A DNA stretch of 64,000 nt from Lentisphaeria bacterium UBA1791. Its GTDB lineage: Bacteria; Verrucomicrobiota; Lentisphaeria; Victivallales; Victivallaceae. Position numbers and translations under genes: made by a program. Position 1 is the stretch's first letter. Every line of letters starts with the position of its first letter. Location of the stretch: assembly GCA_002314455.1 (NCBI GenBank), contig DCFZ01000055.1, positions 1-64,000 on the forward strand, in the 5' to 3' direction. Under the pieces are notes generated by a model that was given only the letters and a program-made list of their open reading frames with translations, made no database searches and was not told where the DNA came from. This document shows, one piece after another, positions 8,523-15,905 of this stretch.

Positions 8523-10634
8523 ATGGCTGAAGAAAAAGTGATCTTTCAGTTCGACGGCGACCGCACGATGGAAATTTCCAGCGGCAAGGTCGCGAAACTC
8601 GCCAACGGCGCCGCGCTCGTGCGCCTCGGCGACACCATCGTGCTCGTTGCCGCCTGCAGCGGCGCGCCGCGCGACGGTTCCGACTTTTTCCCGTTGCAGG
8701 TCGACTATCGCGAAAAGTACAGCGCCGCGGGCAAGTTCCCCGGCGGCTACATCAAGCGCGAAGGCCGTCCCTCGACCAAGGAAATTCTCACCTGCCGTAT
8801 GATCGATCGCCCGATCCGTCCGCTTTTCCCGAAAGGCTTTTTCAACGAAGTGCAGGTCTGCGCGACGTTGCTTTCCGCCGACGGCGTCAACGAGCCGGAT
8901 GTGTTGGCGATGCTCGGCGCTTCCGTCAGCTTGATGATGTCGGATCTGCCCTTTGAAGGCCCGATCGGCGCCGTCCGCGTCGGTTTGGTCGACGGCAAGT
9001 ACGTCATCAACCCGACCCGCGAAGAGATGGAAAAGAGCAAGCTCGACCTCATCTACGCCGGCAGTCCCGACAAGGTCATCATGATCGAGGGCGAGGCGGA
9101 ATTCGTCACCGAAGCGCAGATGCGCGAAGCGATGTACGCCGCCAACGAGGCGATCAAGAAGCAGTGCGCCGCCCAGATCGAACTCGCCGCCAAGGCGGGC
9201 CGTCCGAAAAAGGAATACAAACTTTTCCCGGTGCCGGAAAATCTGCAGAAGCGGCTTGAAGCTTTCTGCGCCGACCGCATCGAAAACGTCTGCACGATCC
9301 CCGGCAAGGAAGATCGTCAGGAAGCGCAAAATGCGTTGATCGCCGACGCCCGCGCCGCGTTGCGCAGTGAATTTGCCGATATGAGCGATGCGGACTTCCT
9401 GCTCGAAACCGCCAAGGGCTTCGACGATTTCATCCGCACCGTTACGCGCAACGTCATTTTGACCAAACAGTTCCGTCCCGACGGTCGTTCGATCACCGAG
9501 ATCCGCCCCTTGTCCGCCGAAGTCGGCGTGCTTCCGGTGGTTCACGGCAGTGCGCTTTTCAGCCGCGGCGAGACCCAGGCGCTCGTCATCGCGACGCTCG
9601 GCAACGACAAGGATGCGCAGGAATTCGACGATCTCGGCAGTCCGACCGGACTCGGCGTCAAGCGCTTCTATCTGCACTACAATTTCCCGAACTTCAGCGT
9701 CGGCGAAGTCGGCCGCATCACCGGCCCCGGCCGCCGCGAGATCGGTCACGGCAATCTGGCGGAGCGTTCCGTTTCCAAGGTCGTGCCCAAGGATTTCCCC
9801 TACGTCATCCGTTGCGTTTCCGAGATTATGAGCTCCAACGGCTCGACCTCGATGGCGAGCGTCTGCGGTGCGACGTTGGCGTTGATGGATGCGGGCGTGC
9901 CGATCACCGCTCCGGTTGCGGGTATTTCCTGCGGCCTCGTGACCGGCGACAATGGGGAACGTCTGTTGCTCACCGACATCATCGGCGCCGAAGACCACTT
10001 CGGCGATATGGACTTCAAGGTCTGCGGTACCCGTGACGGCATCACCGGCTTCCAGCTCGACCTGAAGCTCCCCGGCATTCCGATTGATCTGCTCTGCGAG
10101 GGCATGGAGCGCGACCGCATCGCGCGTCTTAAGATTCTCGACGTCATCGAAGCGTGCATCGCCAAGCCGCGCGCCGAGATCAGTCCGCGCGCGCCGCGCC
10201 TTGACGTCGTCAAGATCAATCCGGAAAAGATCGGCGCCCTGATCGGCCCCGGCGGCAAGAACATCCGCGCAATCACCGACGATACCGGCGCTTCGATCGA
10301 CGTTGCCGAAGACGGCACCGTCAAGATTATGGCGTCGAACCTTGATCAGCTCAATGCCGCCAAGGATCGCGTACTCGCCTCGACCGCCGAGGCGGAGATC
10401 GGCAAAGTCTATCGCGGCAAAGTCGTCACCGTGCGCGATTTCGGCGCCTTCGTCGAAATTCTGCCGGGCATGGACGGCTTGCTCCATATTTCCGAAATGG
10501 CGGATTACCGCGTCAACAAGGTGACCGACATCTGCAACGAGGGTGACTTTGTCACCGTCAAGGTGATCGACATCGATTCGACCGGCAAGATCCGCTTGAG
10601 CCGCAAAGCCGCGCTCAAGGAAATGGGCGAATAG
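8523..10634 (+). CDS. pnp: Polyribonucleotide nucleotidyltransferase (PNPase)
   Basis: Phosphorolytic 3'-5' exoribonuclease of RNA decay. The 703 residues show the full bacterial layout: two RNase PH-like domains (the second with SRGETQALVIATLG near residue 345), the linker helical domain, a KH domain (IGALIGPGGKNIRAI, about 569-583) and an S1 domain (GKVVTVRDFGAFVEILPG, about 637-654). Preceded by AAAGGATT as a ribosome-binding site. The usual neighbour rpsO is not next to it. A terminator follows 19 bases after the stop, so pnp is a single-gene unit with a structured leader. Confidence 0.97.
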   Translation: MAEEKVIFQFDGDRTMEISSGKVAKLANGAALVRLGDTIVLVAACSGAPRDGSDFFPLQVDYREKYSAAGKFPGGYIKREGRPSTKEILTCRMIDRPIRPLFPKGFFNEVQVCATLLSADGVNEPDVLAMLGASVSLMMSDLPFEGPIGAVRVGLVDGKYVINPTREEMEKSKLDLIYAGSPDKVIMIEGEAEFVTEAQMREAMYAANEAIKKQCAAQIELAAKAGRPKKEYKLFPVPENLQKRLEAFCADRIENVCTIPGKEDRQEAQNALIADARAALRSEFADMSDADFLLETAKGFDDFIRTVTRNVILTKQFRPDGRSITEIRPLSAEVGVLPVVHGSALFSRGETQALVIATLGNDKDAQEFDDLGSPTGLGVKRFYLHYNFPNFSVGEVGRITGPGRREIGHGNLAERSVSKVVPKDFPYVIRCVSEIMSSNGSTSMASVCGATLALMDAGVPITAPVAGISCGLVTGDNGERLLLTDIIGAEDHFGDMDFKVCGTRDGITGFQLDLKLPGIPIDLLCEGMERDRIARLKILDVIEACIAKPRAEISPRAPRLDVVKINPEKIGALIGPGGKNIRAITDDTGASIDVAEDGTVKIMASNLDQLNAAKDRVLASTAEAEIGKVYRGKVVTVRDFGAFVEILPGMDGLLHISEMADYRVNKVTDICNEGDFVTVKVIDIDSTGKIRLSRKAALKEMGE

Positions 10635-10653
10635 TCCTTTCGTTGATCCAAAC

Positions 10654-10685
10654 GCCGGAGTGCAAAACGCACTTCGGCTTTTTTT
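10654..10685 (+). terminator. Rho-independent terminator after pnp
   Basis: GCCGGAGTGC (10654-10663) pairs with GCACTTCGGC (10669-10678), with one G-U pair and a five-base loop, followed by seven T (10679-10685). Confidence 0.9.
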
Positions 10686-10769
10686 ATGGCGCGATCCTGT
10701 TTTGGCATCAGATTCGGCAAAATTGACGCATTTGTCGTGGCAATTTTGATGCAGATGGTGATTTTTAGC

Positions 10770-10797
10770 TTGAAAACGGCGTTTTTTTGAGTATATT
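10770..10797 (+). promoter_or_regulatory. Sigma-70 type promoter of the LmbE-to-ATP-grasp cluster
   Basis: TTGAAA (10770-10775), 16-base spacer, TATATT (10792-10797), 22 bases before the first start codon at 10820. The only other promoter-like element between here and 15905 would have to lie inside genes, so the five genes are likely one transcript. Confidence 0.75.
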
Positions 10798-10819
10798 GAA
10801 TCAACGTCATGGGGGGCTT

Positions 10820-11641
10820 ATGAAAGAAGTCAAACGGTTTCTGATGATCGGTGCGCATCCGGACGATGCGGACATTCGTTTCGGCGGCACGGCAGTCAAG
10901 TTGGCGCGCGCCGGGTACGTCGTCAAATTTGTTTCGTTCTGCAACGGCAATTGCGGACACTTTGAAATGGCGGGGGCGCAACTTGCGGTGCGCCGCTTTG
11001 CGGAAACACAGGCGTCGCGCGAAGTTTCCGGCATCAGCGAGTATCAGGTTTTCACGGAAAACAACGATTGTGAACTCTTCCCCACGCTCGAAAACCGCAA
11101 AAAGATGATCCGATTGATCCGCGAATTTCAGCCGGACGTCGTTTTGACGCACCGCTTGTGCGACTACCACGCCGACCACCGTGCCACGGCGCAACTGGTA
11201 CAGGATGCGGCATATCTCACGCAGGTGCCGATGTACTGCGCCGACACGCCGATCCCGAAAAAGAATCCGGTCTACGCTTACGTTTACGACGATTTCACCG
11301 ATCCGCGCCCGATCCGTCCCGATGCGATGATTCCGATCGACGACGTGCTCGATGAGAAATGTCACATGCTCGACTGCCACGTTTCGCAGGTCTACGAGTG
11401 GCTGGCGTGGGAACTCGGCGAAAAATTCGATCACACCACGTGGAGTTGGGAAAAGAAACGCGAATTTCTCGTGAAAAACTGGGGCGAGCGTTTTGTCCGC
11501 GCCGCCAACTTGGGGCGCGAGCGGTTGATCCAAATTTACGGCGAGGCGGGCAAAAACGTGCGCTACGCCGAACTTTTTGAACTTTCGCCCTACGGCAGTA
11601 AAATTTCCGCCGACGAATTTCAGAAGTTGATGGAGCCGTAG
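10820..11641 (+). CDS. PIG-L/LmbE family deacetylase
   Basis: Zinc-dependent N-deacetylase family acting on N-acetyl sugars or conjugates. Starting at ATG 10820 (behind GGGGGG as a purine-rich ribosome-binding site and past the -10 box, which rules out the upstream in-frame start at 10787) gives 273 residues. AHPDD near residue 13 is the family's zinc-binding motif, and HRLCDYHADHRAT in the middle supplies the further His ligand. First gene of a five-gene transcript with a CapA-like protein, a glutamate-racemase-like enzyme, an MFS transporter and an ATP-grasp ligase. The substrate is unknown. Confidence 0.88.
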   Translation: MKEVKRFLMIGAHPDDADIRFGGTAVKLARAGYVVKFVSFCNGNCGHFEMAGAQLAVRRFAETQASREVSGISEYQVFTENNDCELFPTLENRKKMIRLIREFQPDVVLTHRLCDYHADHRATAQLVQDAAYLTQVPMYCADTPIPKKNPVYAYVYDDFTDPRPIRPDAMIPIDDVLDEKCHMLDCHVSQVYEWLAWELGEKFDHTTWSWEKKREFLVKNWGERFVRAANLGRERLIQIYGEAGKNVRYAELFELSPYGSKISADEFQKLMEP

Positions 11642-11651
11642 TGCAGTTGCG

Positions 11652-12815
11652 ATGCTGAAGATCGCCTTTTGCGCCGACTTTGCGCCGATTCGTAAATTTG
11701 CGCCGCTTTTGGAAACGGCTCCGGAGGCGTTTTACCACGACCTTTTGCCGGAACTGCGCCGTTGCGACTACAAAATCGTCAACCTGGAAGCGCCGCTTTC
11801 GGCGGCAAAGCTGATCGTCAAAAGCGGCGCCGCCTTTGCCGGCAATGCAAATTGCGTCGGCGGCTTGACGTGCGTGCCCTTTGATGCGGCGCTCCTTGCC
11901 AACAATCATACGTTCGACTGCGGGGAAGCGGGTTTTTCCGATACCGTCAAGGTATTGGAAGCCAACCATATTGCTTACGCCGGGGCAGGGGAGGATCTCG
12001 CCGCGGCGCGCAAGGCGCTCGTCATCGAAAAAAACGGACTTCGCATCGGCGTTTTCTCCCTTTCCGAGGGGGAAGACGAAAAGGGGGCGACGCCGGTATC
12101 TGCGGGCGTTCGTCCGTGGGAAGTTGACCTTCTTGCCGATGAGATCGCGGCGGCAAAAGAAAAATTTGACTTTGTGATCGTTTCCGCGCATTGCGGCTTG
12201 GAGTATCAGCCATATCCCTCCTTTTACGTTTGGGAAGCATTCCAAAAATTAGCCGCTGCCGGCGCCGACCTCATCGTCGGACACCATCCGCACGTGCCGC
12301 AGGGAATGAATCGTTTCGGGCAAACGCCTGTCTTTTTCAGCCTCGGCAATTTCGGATTTTACCAGCCGACCGATCTCTTTTACCGCAAGATCGGGTATTA
12401 CCTTGAGATCGAACTTGACGGCAAAGCGCAATTGCGCGTCAAACCGGTTCCCTATCGCATCGCCGACGACGGATTGCATTTGTTGACGGCGGAGGAGTCG
12501 GCATCGTTTTTCCATCTTTTTGACGCGCTTTCCCGACCGCTTGGCGAGGAAAAAACGGCGCGTGAGGCGTGGCACGCCGTATTGGCATATCACCGGGAAG
12601 CCGGTTTTGAGGAGGAATTAAAACGCATCCTCGAAGCGTGGAAGATCGCACCGGCAAAGGGGGCGGCGATGCTCCGCAACCGGGTGCTCTGCATGCAGCA
12701 CTGCACCCAGTGGCGCGACGGCTTGAGCCGCATTGTCGACGGCACGATCGGCGACGCTCCGGCGGAATATGTCGATATGGTCAGACATTATCACACGCGC
12801 AAGGTGGAAAAATGA
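11652..12815 (+). CDS. CapA/PgsA-family metallophosphatase-like protein
   Basis: A 387-residue member of the CapA family, first known from poly-gamma-glutamate capsule synthesis and built on a metallophosphatase fold. Recognisable motifs: VNLEAPLS, LANNHTFDCGEAGF, SAHCGLEYQ, GHHPHVPQG and FFSLGNF, which carry the metal-binding Asn/His residues. There is no signal peptide or N-terminal membrane anchor, unlike classic CapA/PgsA, so it is probably cytosolic. It lies between the deacetylase (10 bases) and the racemase-like gene (ATGA overlap). Its place beside an ATP-grasp enzyme and a racemase suggests work on an acylated amino-acid or peptide compound; this is inference. Confidence 0.82.
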   Translation: MLKIAFCADFAPIRKFAPLLETAPEAFYHDLLPELRRCDYKIVNLEAPLSAAKLIVKSGAAFAGNANCVGGLTCVPFDAALLANNHTFDCGEAGFSDTVKVLEANHIAYAGAGEDLAAARKALVIEKNGLRIGVFSLSEGEDEKGATPVSAGVRPWEVDLLADEIAAAKEKFDFVIVSAHCGLEYQPYPSFYVWEAFQKLAAAGADLIVGHHPHVPQGMNRFGQTPVFFSLGNFGFYQPTDLFYRKIGYYLEIELDGKAQLRVKPVPYRIADDGLHLLTAEESASFFHLFDALSRPLGEEKTAREAWHAVLAYHREAGFEEELKRILEAWKIAPAKGAAMLRNRVLCMQHCTQWRDGLSRIVDGTIGDAPAEYVDMVRHYHTRKVEK

Positions 12816-13672
12816 AAACGATCATCGTCTGCGATTCCGGTCTCGGCGGACTCAACGTCGCCAGTCGCTTTTTCTGTTTCGACGCCGCCGGTGAAGCGGC
12901 GAAGATCCTTTACTTTAACGCTTATCCGTCTGCCGGTAAGGGATTTAACGCGATCAAAGACCCGCGCGGTCAGGAAAAGTTGCTCCAAAATGCACTCCTT
13001 GCAATGACGCGTTTTACCCCGGATCTGTGCCTGATTGCGTGTAATACGCTTTCCGTTGTTTATGAAAGACTTGCAAAATATTACACGCCGTCTTTTCCCG
13101 TCGTCGGCATCCTCGATGCGGCGACTGATATGATGGCGCGGGCATTACGGGAAGACCCGGCGGCGCATCTTCTGATCCTCGGTACGAAAACGACCGTCCA
13201 ATCCGGAGTTTATACGCAACGCCTTGCGGATAAAGGAGTTGATTTGTCAAAAGTCGACGCGCTTGCCGTGCCCGGCTTGGCGACGCTTCTGGAATCGGGG
13301 GGGAAGACTCCTCAAGTCGCGGCGCGCATCGCACAATGTGCCAACGAAGCAAAAAGAATTTTGCCGGAAACGAAAAAACTTTATCTTGGCTTGTGCTGTA
13401 CGCATTTCAGTTTTGCCGCGCCGGTGTGGAAAGAGGAATTCACGCGTTGCTTCGATAAAGAAATCGCATTGCTCGACCCCGATGAAACGTTTGGCGGAAA
13501 CTTCATCGGAAAAAGTTTTCAATATGTGAGCCGCATTCCGTTTTTCCCCGGGGGCAAAGAAGCGATGACAAAATTTTTCGCTCCGTGCGCTTCGGCAATC
13601 GCTTCGGCGCTCGATGGGGCAACCCCCGATCCCGGGCTGTTTCAGGTGCCGGAAAGTTTTTTTGAAAAGTAG
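12812..13672 (+). CDS. Glutamate racemase-like Asp/Glu racemase family protein
   Basis: Cofactor-independent racemase fold of 286 residues. Both catalytic Cys are present: ACNTLS (first half) and CCTHFSF (second half, the equivalent of GCTHYP), and CDSGLGGLNV opens the protein as in MurI. The start at 12812 overlaps the CapA stop as ATGA. It may be the cell's MurI making D-glutamate for peptidoglycan, or a dedicated racemase for this cluster. The region around residues 30-50 (SAGKGFNAIKDPRG) departs from the MurI consensus, which usually has D-x-x-x-x-PYG there. Confidence 0.75.
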   Translation: MKTIIVCDSGLGGLNVASRFFCFDAAGEAAKILYFNAYPSAGKGFNAIKDPRGQEKLLQNALLAMTRFTPDLCLIACNTLSVVYERLAKYYTPSFPVVGILDAATDMMARALREDPAAHLLILGTKTTVQSGVYTQRLADKGVDLSKVDALAVPGLATLLESGGKTPQVAARIAQCANEAKRILPETKKLYLGLCCTHFSFAAPVWKEEFTRCFDKEIALLDPDETFGGNFIGKSFQYVSRIPFFPGGKEAMTKFFAPCASAIASALDGATPDPGLFQVPESFFEK

Positions 13673-13679
13673 GATTTTT

Positions 13680-14933
13680 ATGACCAATACAGAGATTGCC
13701 TTTCGCCGCAAGATCGTTTTGTGGTGCGGCGTTTTTCTCTATTTTTTCGCCAGCATGAGCAAGGTGCTCGTCCCGGGGACGATCTACAACGAATTGCAGA
13801 CGAGTTTCGACTTTGACGCAACTCATCTGGCGTGGCTCGGCGCGGGATTGATGTACAGTTATGCCGCAAGTCAATTTGTTTTCGGCATCTTTTCCGACCG
13901 TTACGGCGGGGCGCGATTGCTTTTAGGGAGTGTGCTGATCTTTGGCGTCGGGTCGCTCGTTTCGGTGTCGGCGACGAATTTTTTGCTGTTGCTTTTGGGG
14001 CGCGTTCTGGTCGGCTTCGGCGCCGGGTGCGTTTACGTCGGCGTGGCAAAACTCGTGGCGGAACTTTACCGCGACAACTTTCTCTGGGTGATGACGGGCG
14101 TGCTGGTCGTCGGTTTTCTCGGGCCCGTTTGCGGCGGTCTGCCGATGGCGCGATTGACGATGGCAACTTCGTGGCGCTGGGCGCTCGCCGTGCCCGCCGT
14201 TGCCGCCGTTATCGCAGTTGCGTCGATCGCAATTTACACGCGCGGTACGCTGTTGCCGGTTAAATCGGGCAATCAGTTCGACGCGCTCAAAAAGCTTTTT
14301 TGCCGCTTCGACAACGTAGCGCTTTTCTGGTCGGTTTCGGTGATTTGCGGCGCGCACTACACCATCGCGGCGTTGATCGGCAAGAAGTGCCTTGAGGATA
14401 CCGGCTGCTTTACGGCGACTGCCGCCGCCGCGTGGATCACGGTGATGCTCGGCATCGTCGCGATCGACAACATCGTCGGCAATGTCGTGCTCAAATTGCT
14501 CGGCGACTGCCGGAAAAAGTTGCTTCTTTCGGGGACGGCCGCAAGTTTTGCCGGGGGGCTCTGCGGCGTGCTTTATTTCGCCTTGGGCGGCAATGTCGGG
14601 TGGTTGATTGCCGGTTTGGTGTTGATCGCGATCCCCGCGGGCTTTTTCCCCGTCTACTGTACGATCGCCAAGGAACTTAATCCGCCGGAAAACGTCGGAC
14701 TTGCGCTTGCTATGCTCAATTTCCTCTCCTTTCTCCTCATCGCATTGGAACAGCAACTTTCCGGCGTCGTGTTGAAATATTACGAAAAACTTCATCCGGG
14801 CGTAGATAACGTCTATTCCGGAACCGCATATTGCGGTGTGTTTTTCTTGTTGGCGCTCTTTTCACTTTCCGGTATCGCAATGGCTTTTTTCGTACCGGAA
14901 ACAAAACCGCGCAAAAGTTTGACGGAGAAATGA
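13680..14933 (+). CDS. Major facilitator superfamily transporter
   Basis: Twelve-helix inner-membrane transporter of 417 residues starting at ATG 13680, eight bases after the racemase-like gene. GIFSDRYGGARLLLGS is the MFS motif between helices 2 and 3. Long hydrophobic segments repeat throughout with a central loop near residues 185-205. Placed just before an ATP-grasp ligase in a biosynthetic-looking operon, it is a good candidate exporter of the product or importer of the substrate; the direction cannot be read from sequence. Confidence 0.85.
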   Translation: MTNTEIAFRRKIVLWCGVFLYFFASMSKVLVPGTIYNELQTSFDFDATHLAWLGAGLMYSYAASQFVFGIFSDRYGGARLLLGSVLIFGVGSLVSVSATNFLLLLLGRVLVGFGAGCVYVGVAKLVAELYRDNFLWVMTGVLVVGFLGPVCGGLPMARLTMATSWRWALAVPAVAAVIAVASIAIYTRGTLLPVKSGNQFDALKKLFCRFDNVALFWSVSVICGAHYTIAALIGKKCLEDTGCFTATAAAAWITVMLGIVAIDNIVGNVVLKLLGDCRKKLLLSGTAASFAGGLCGVLYFALGGNVGWLIAGLVLIAIPAGFFPVYCTIAKELNPPENVGLALAMLNFLSFLLIALEQQLSGVVLKYYEKLHPGVDNVYSGTAYCGVFFLLALFSLSGIAMAFFVPETKPRKSLTEK

Positions 14934-14936
14934 AAA

Positions 14937-15905
14937 ATGAACGATGATTTTACCGTTGTATTGGTGACGGGCGAGGGCGGCGACGCCCAAGGCTGGGGCA
15001 ACATGGAAGTGACCAACCACGTCAAGGCGGCGATCGAGCGCAACGGCGTGCGGTGCCGGATCGTCCTCGCCGAAAATCGTGAGGAACTGGTCAATGGATT
15101 GCAAAAAGGCGCTTGTTCGATCGTCTGGAGTTCGCTCTATTTCTTTTCAGGGCGCGGCGACATTGTCGGGATTCCCGCCGACGCCGAGTGGATTTCGGAT
15201 ATTCTCGACGAAATGAAGATTCCCTATATCGGGCCTTCCGGGAAAACGATGAAAAATTTGATCGAGAAATTCGATACGCACGAAGTGATGGCGCGCGCCC
15301 TCGTTTCGGTGCCGAAACACACCTTATGCCCGCCTGCCGATCCGGCAACGATCGACTATTTCCCCGCTTTCGTCAAACCCAACGGCGAGTCGCGTTCGGT
15401 CGGCATCAGCGACAGAAGCGTCGTGCAAAACACCAAGGAGCTGATCGATCAGGTGCGCTTTATTCAAACCGAGTTGCAGCAAGCCGCGCTCGTCGAGGAG
15501 TATCTGCCGGGGCGCGAGTATACGGTGCTCGTGATCGGCAACGGCAAAACGCGCGAGATCCTGCCGGGGCGCGTCACCGTCGAGGCGTCGCATTACGGGA
15601 AATACCCGATCTTGCGCAGTGACTTGCGCGGCGTCGGCTTGACGCATATCTCGATCCCGACGGAGCACCGCGAGGAAGCGGTCGCGCTCGCCGCCCGGGC
15701 GTGCGATGCGCTCCACTGCGAAGACCACGTGCGCATTGATATGCGCGAGGGCGCCGACGGAAAATTGCGCATTATGGAAGTCAACGGCATCCCCGGTTTG
15801 AAGCCGGTCAAAAGTTGGAGTCCGCAGATCTACGCGCTTTATCACCCCAGCGACGATCCCTACACCGCATTGATCGGCGCAATCATTTCCGCCGCAAGAG
15901 TGTAA
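14937..15905 (+). CDS. ATP-grasp ligase of the D-alanine-D-alanine ligase family
   Basis: A 322-residue enzyme related to D-Ala-D-Ala ligase, which joins a carboxylate to an amine through an acyl phosphate. Visible are the N-terminal substrate domain with YIGPSGKTMKNLIEKFDT, FVKPNGESRSVGIS (ATP-binding lysine strand and Gly loop), VEEYLPGREYTVLVIG, and MEVNGIPGLKP near the C-terminus (usual form EVNTxPG). N-terminal VTGEGGDAQGWG replaces the usual LxGGxSxEHxVS, so it is not a housekeeping Ddl. It closes the cluster that includes a racemase, so a D-amino acid may be a substrate; that is inference. Confidence 0.85.
   Translation: MNDDFTVVLVTGEGGDAQGWGNMEVTNHVKAAIERNGVRCRIVLAENREELVNGLQKGACSIVWSSLYFFSGRGDIVGIPADAEWISDILDEMKIPYIGPSGKTMKNLIEKFDTHEVMARALVSVPKHTLCPPADPATIDYFPAFVKPNGESRSVGISDRSVVQNTKELIDQVRFIQTELQQAALVEEYLPGREYTVLVIGNGKTREILPGRVTVEASHYGKYPILRSDLRGVGLTHISIPTEHREEAVALAARACDALHCEDHVRIDMREGADGKLRIMEVNGIPGLKPVKSWSPQIYALYHPSDDPYTALIGAIISAARV

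Noticed and set aside
8400..10487. Long minus-strand open frame (about 695 codons) across pnp
   Set aside because: It is the shadow of a GC-rich, strongly biased coding sequence; its translation is low-complexity and unlike any family, and pnp on the plus strand is unmistakable.
15815..15905. ATG at 15815 as start of the polyvalent fragment
   Set aside because: It lies inside the ATP-grasp gene in another frame, and the translated stretch is Arg/His-rich shadow, not protein-like sequence.
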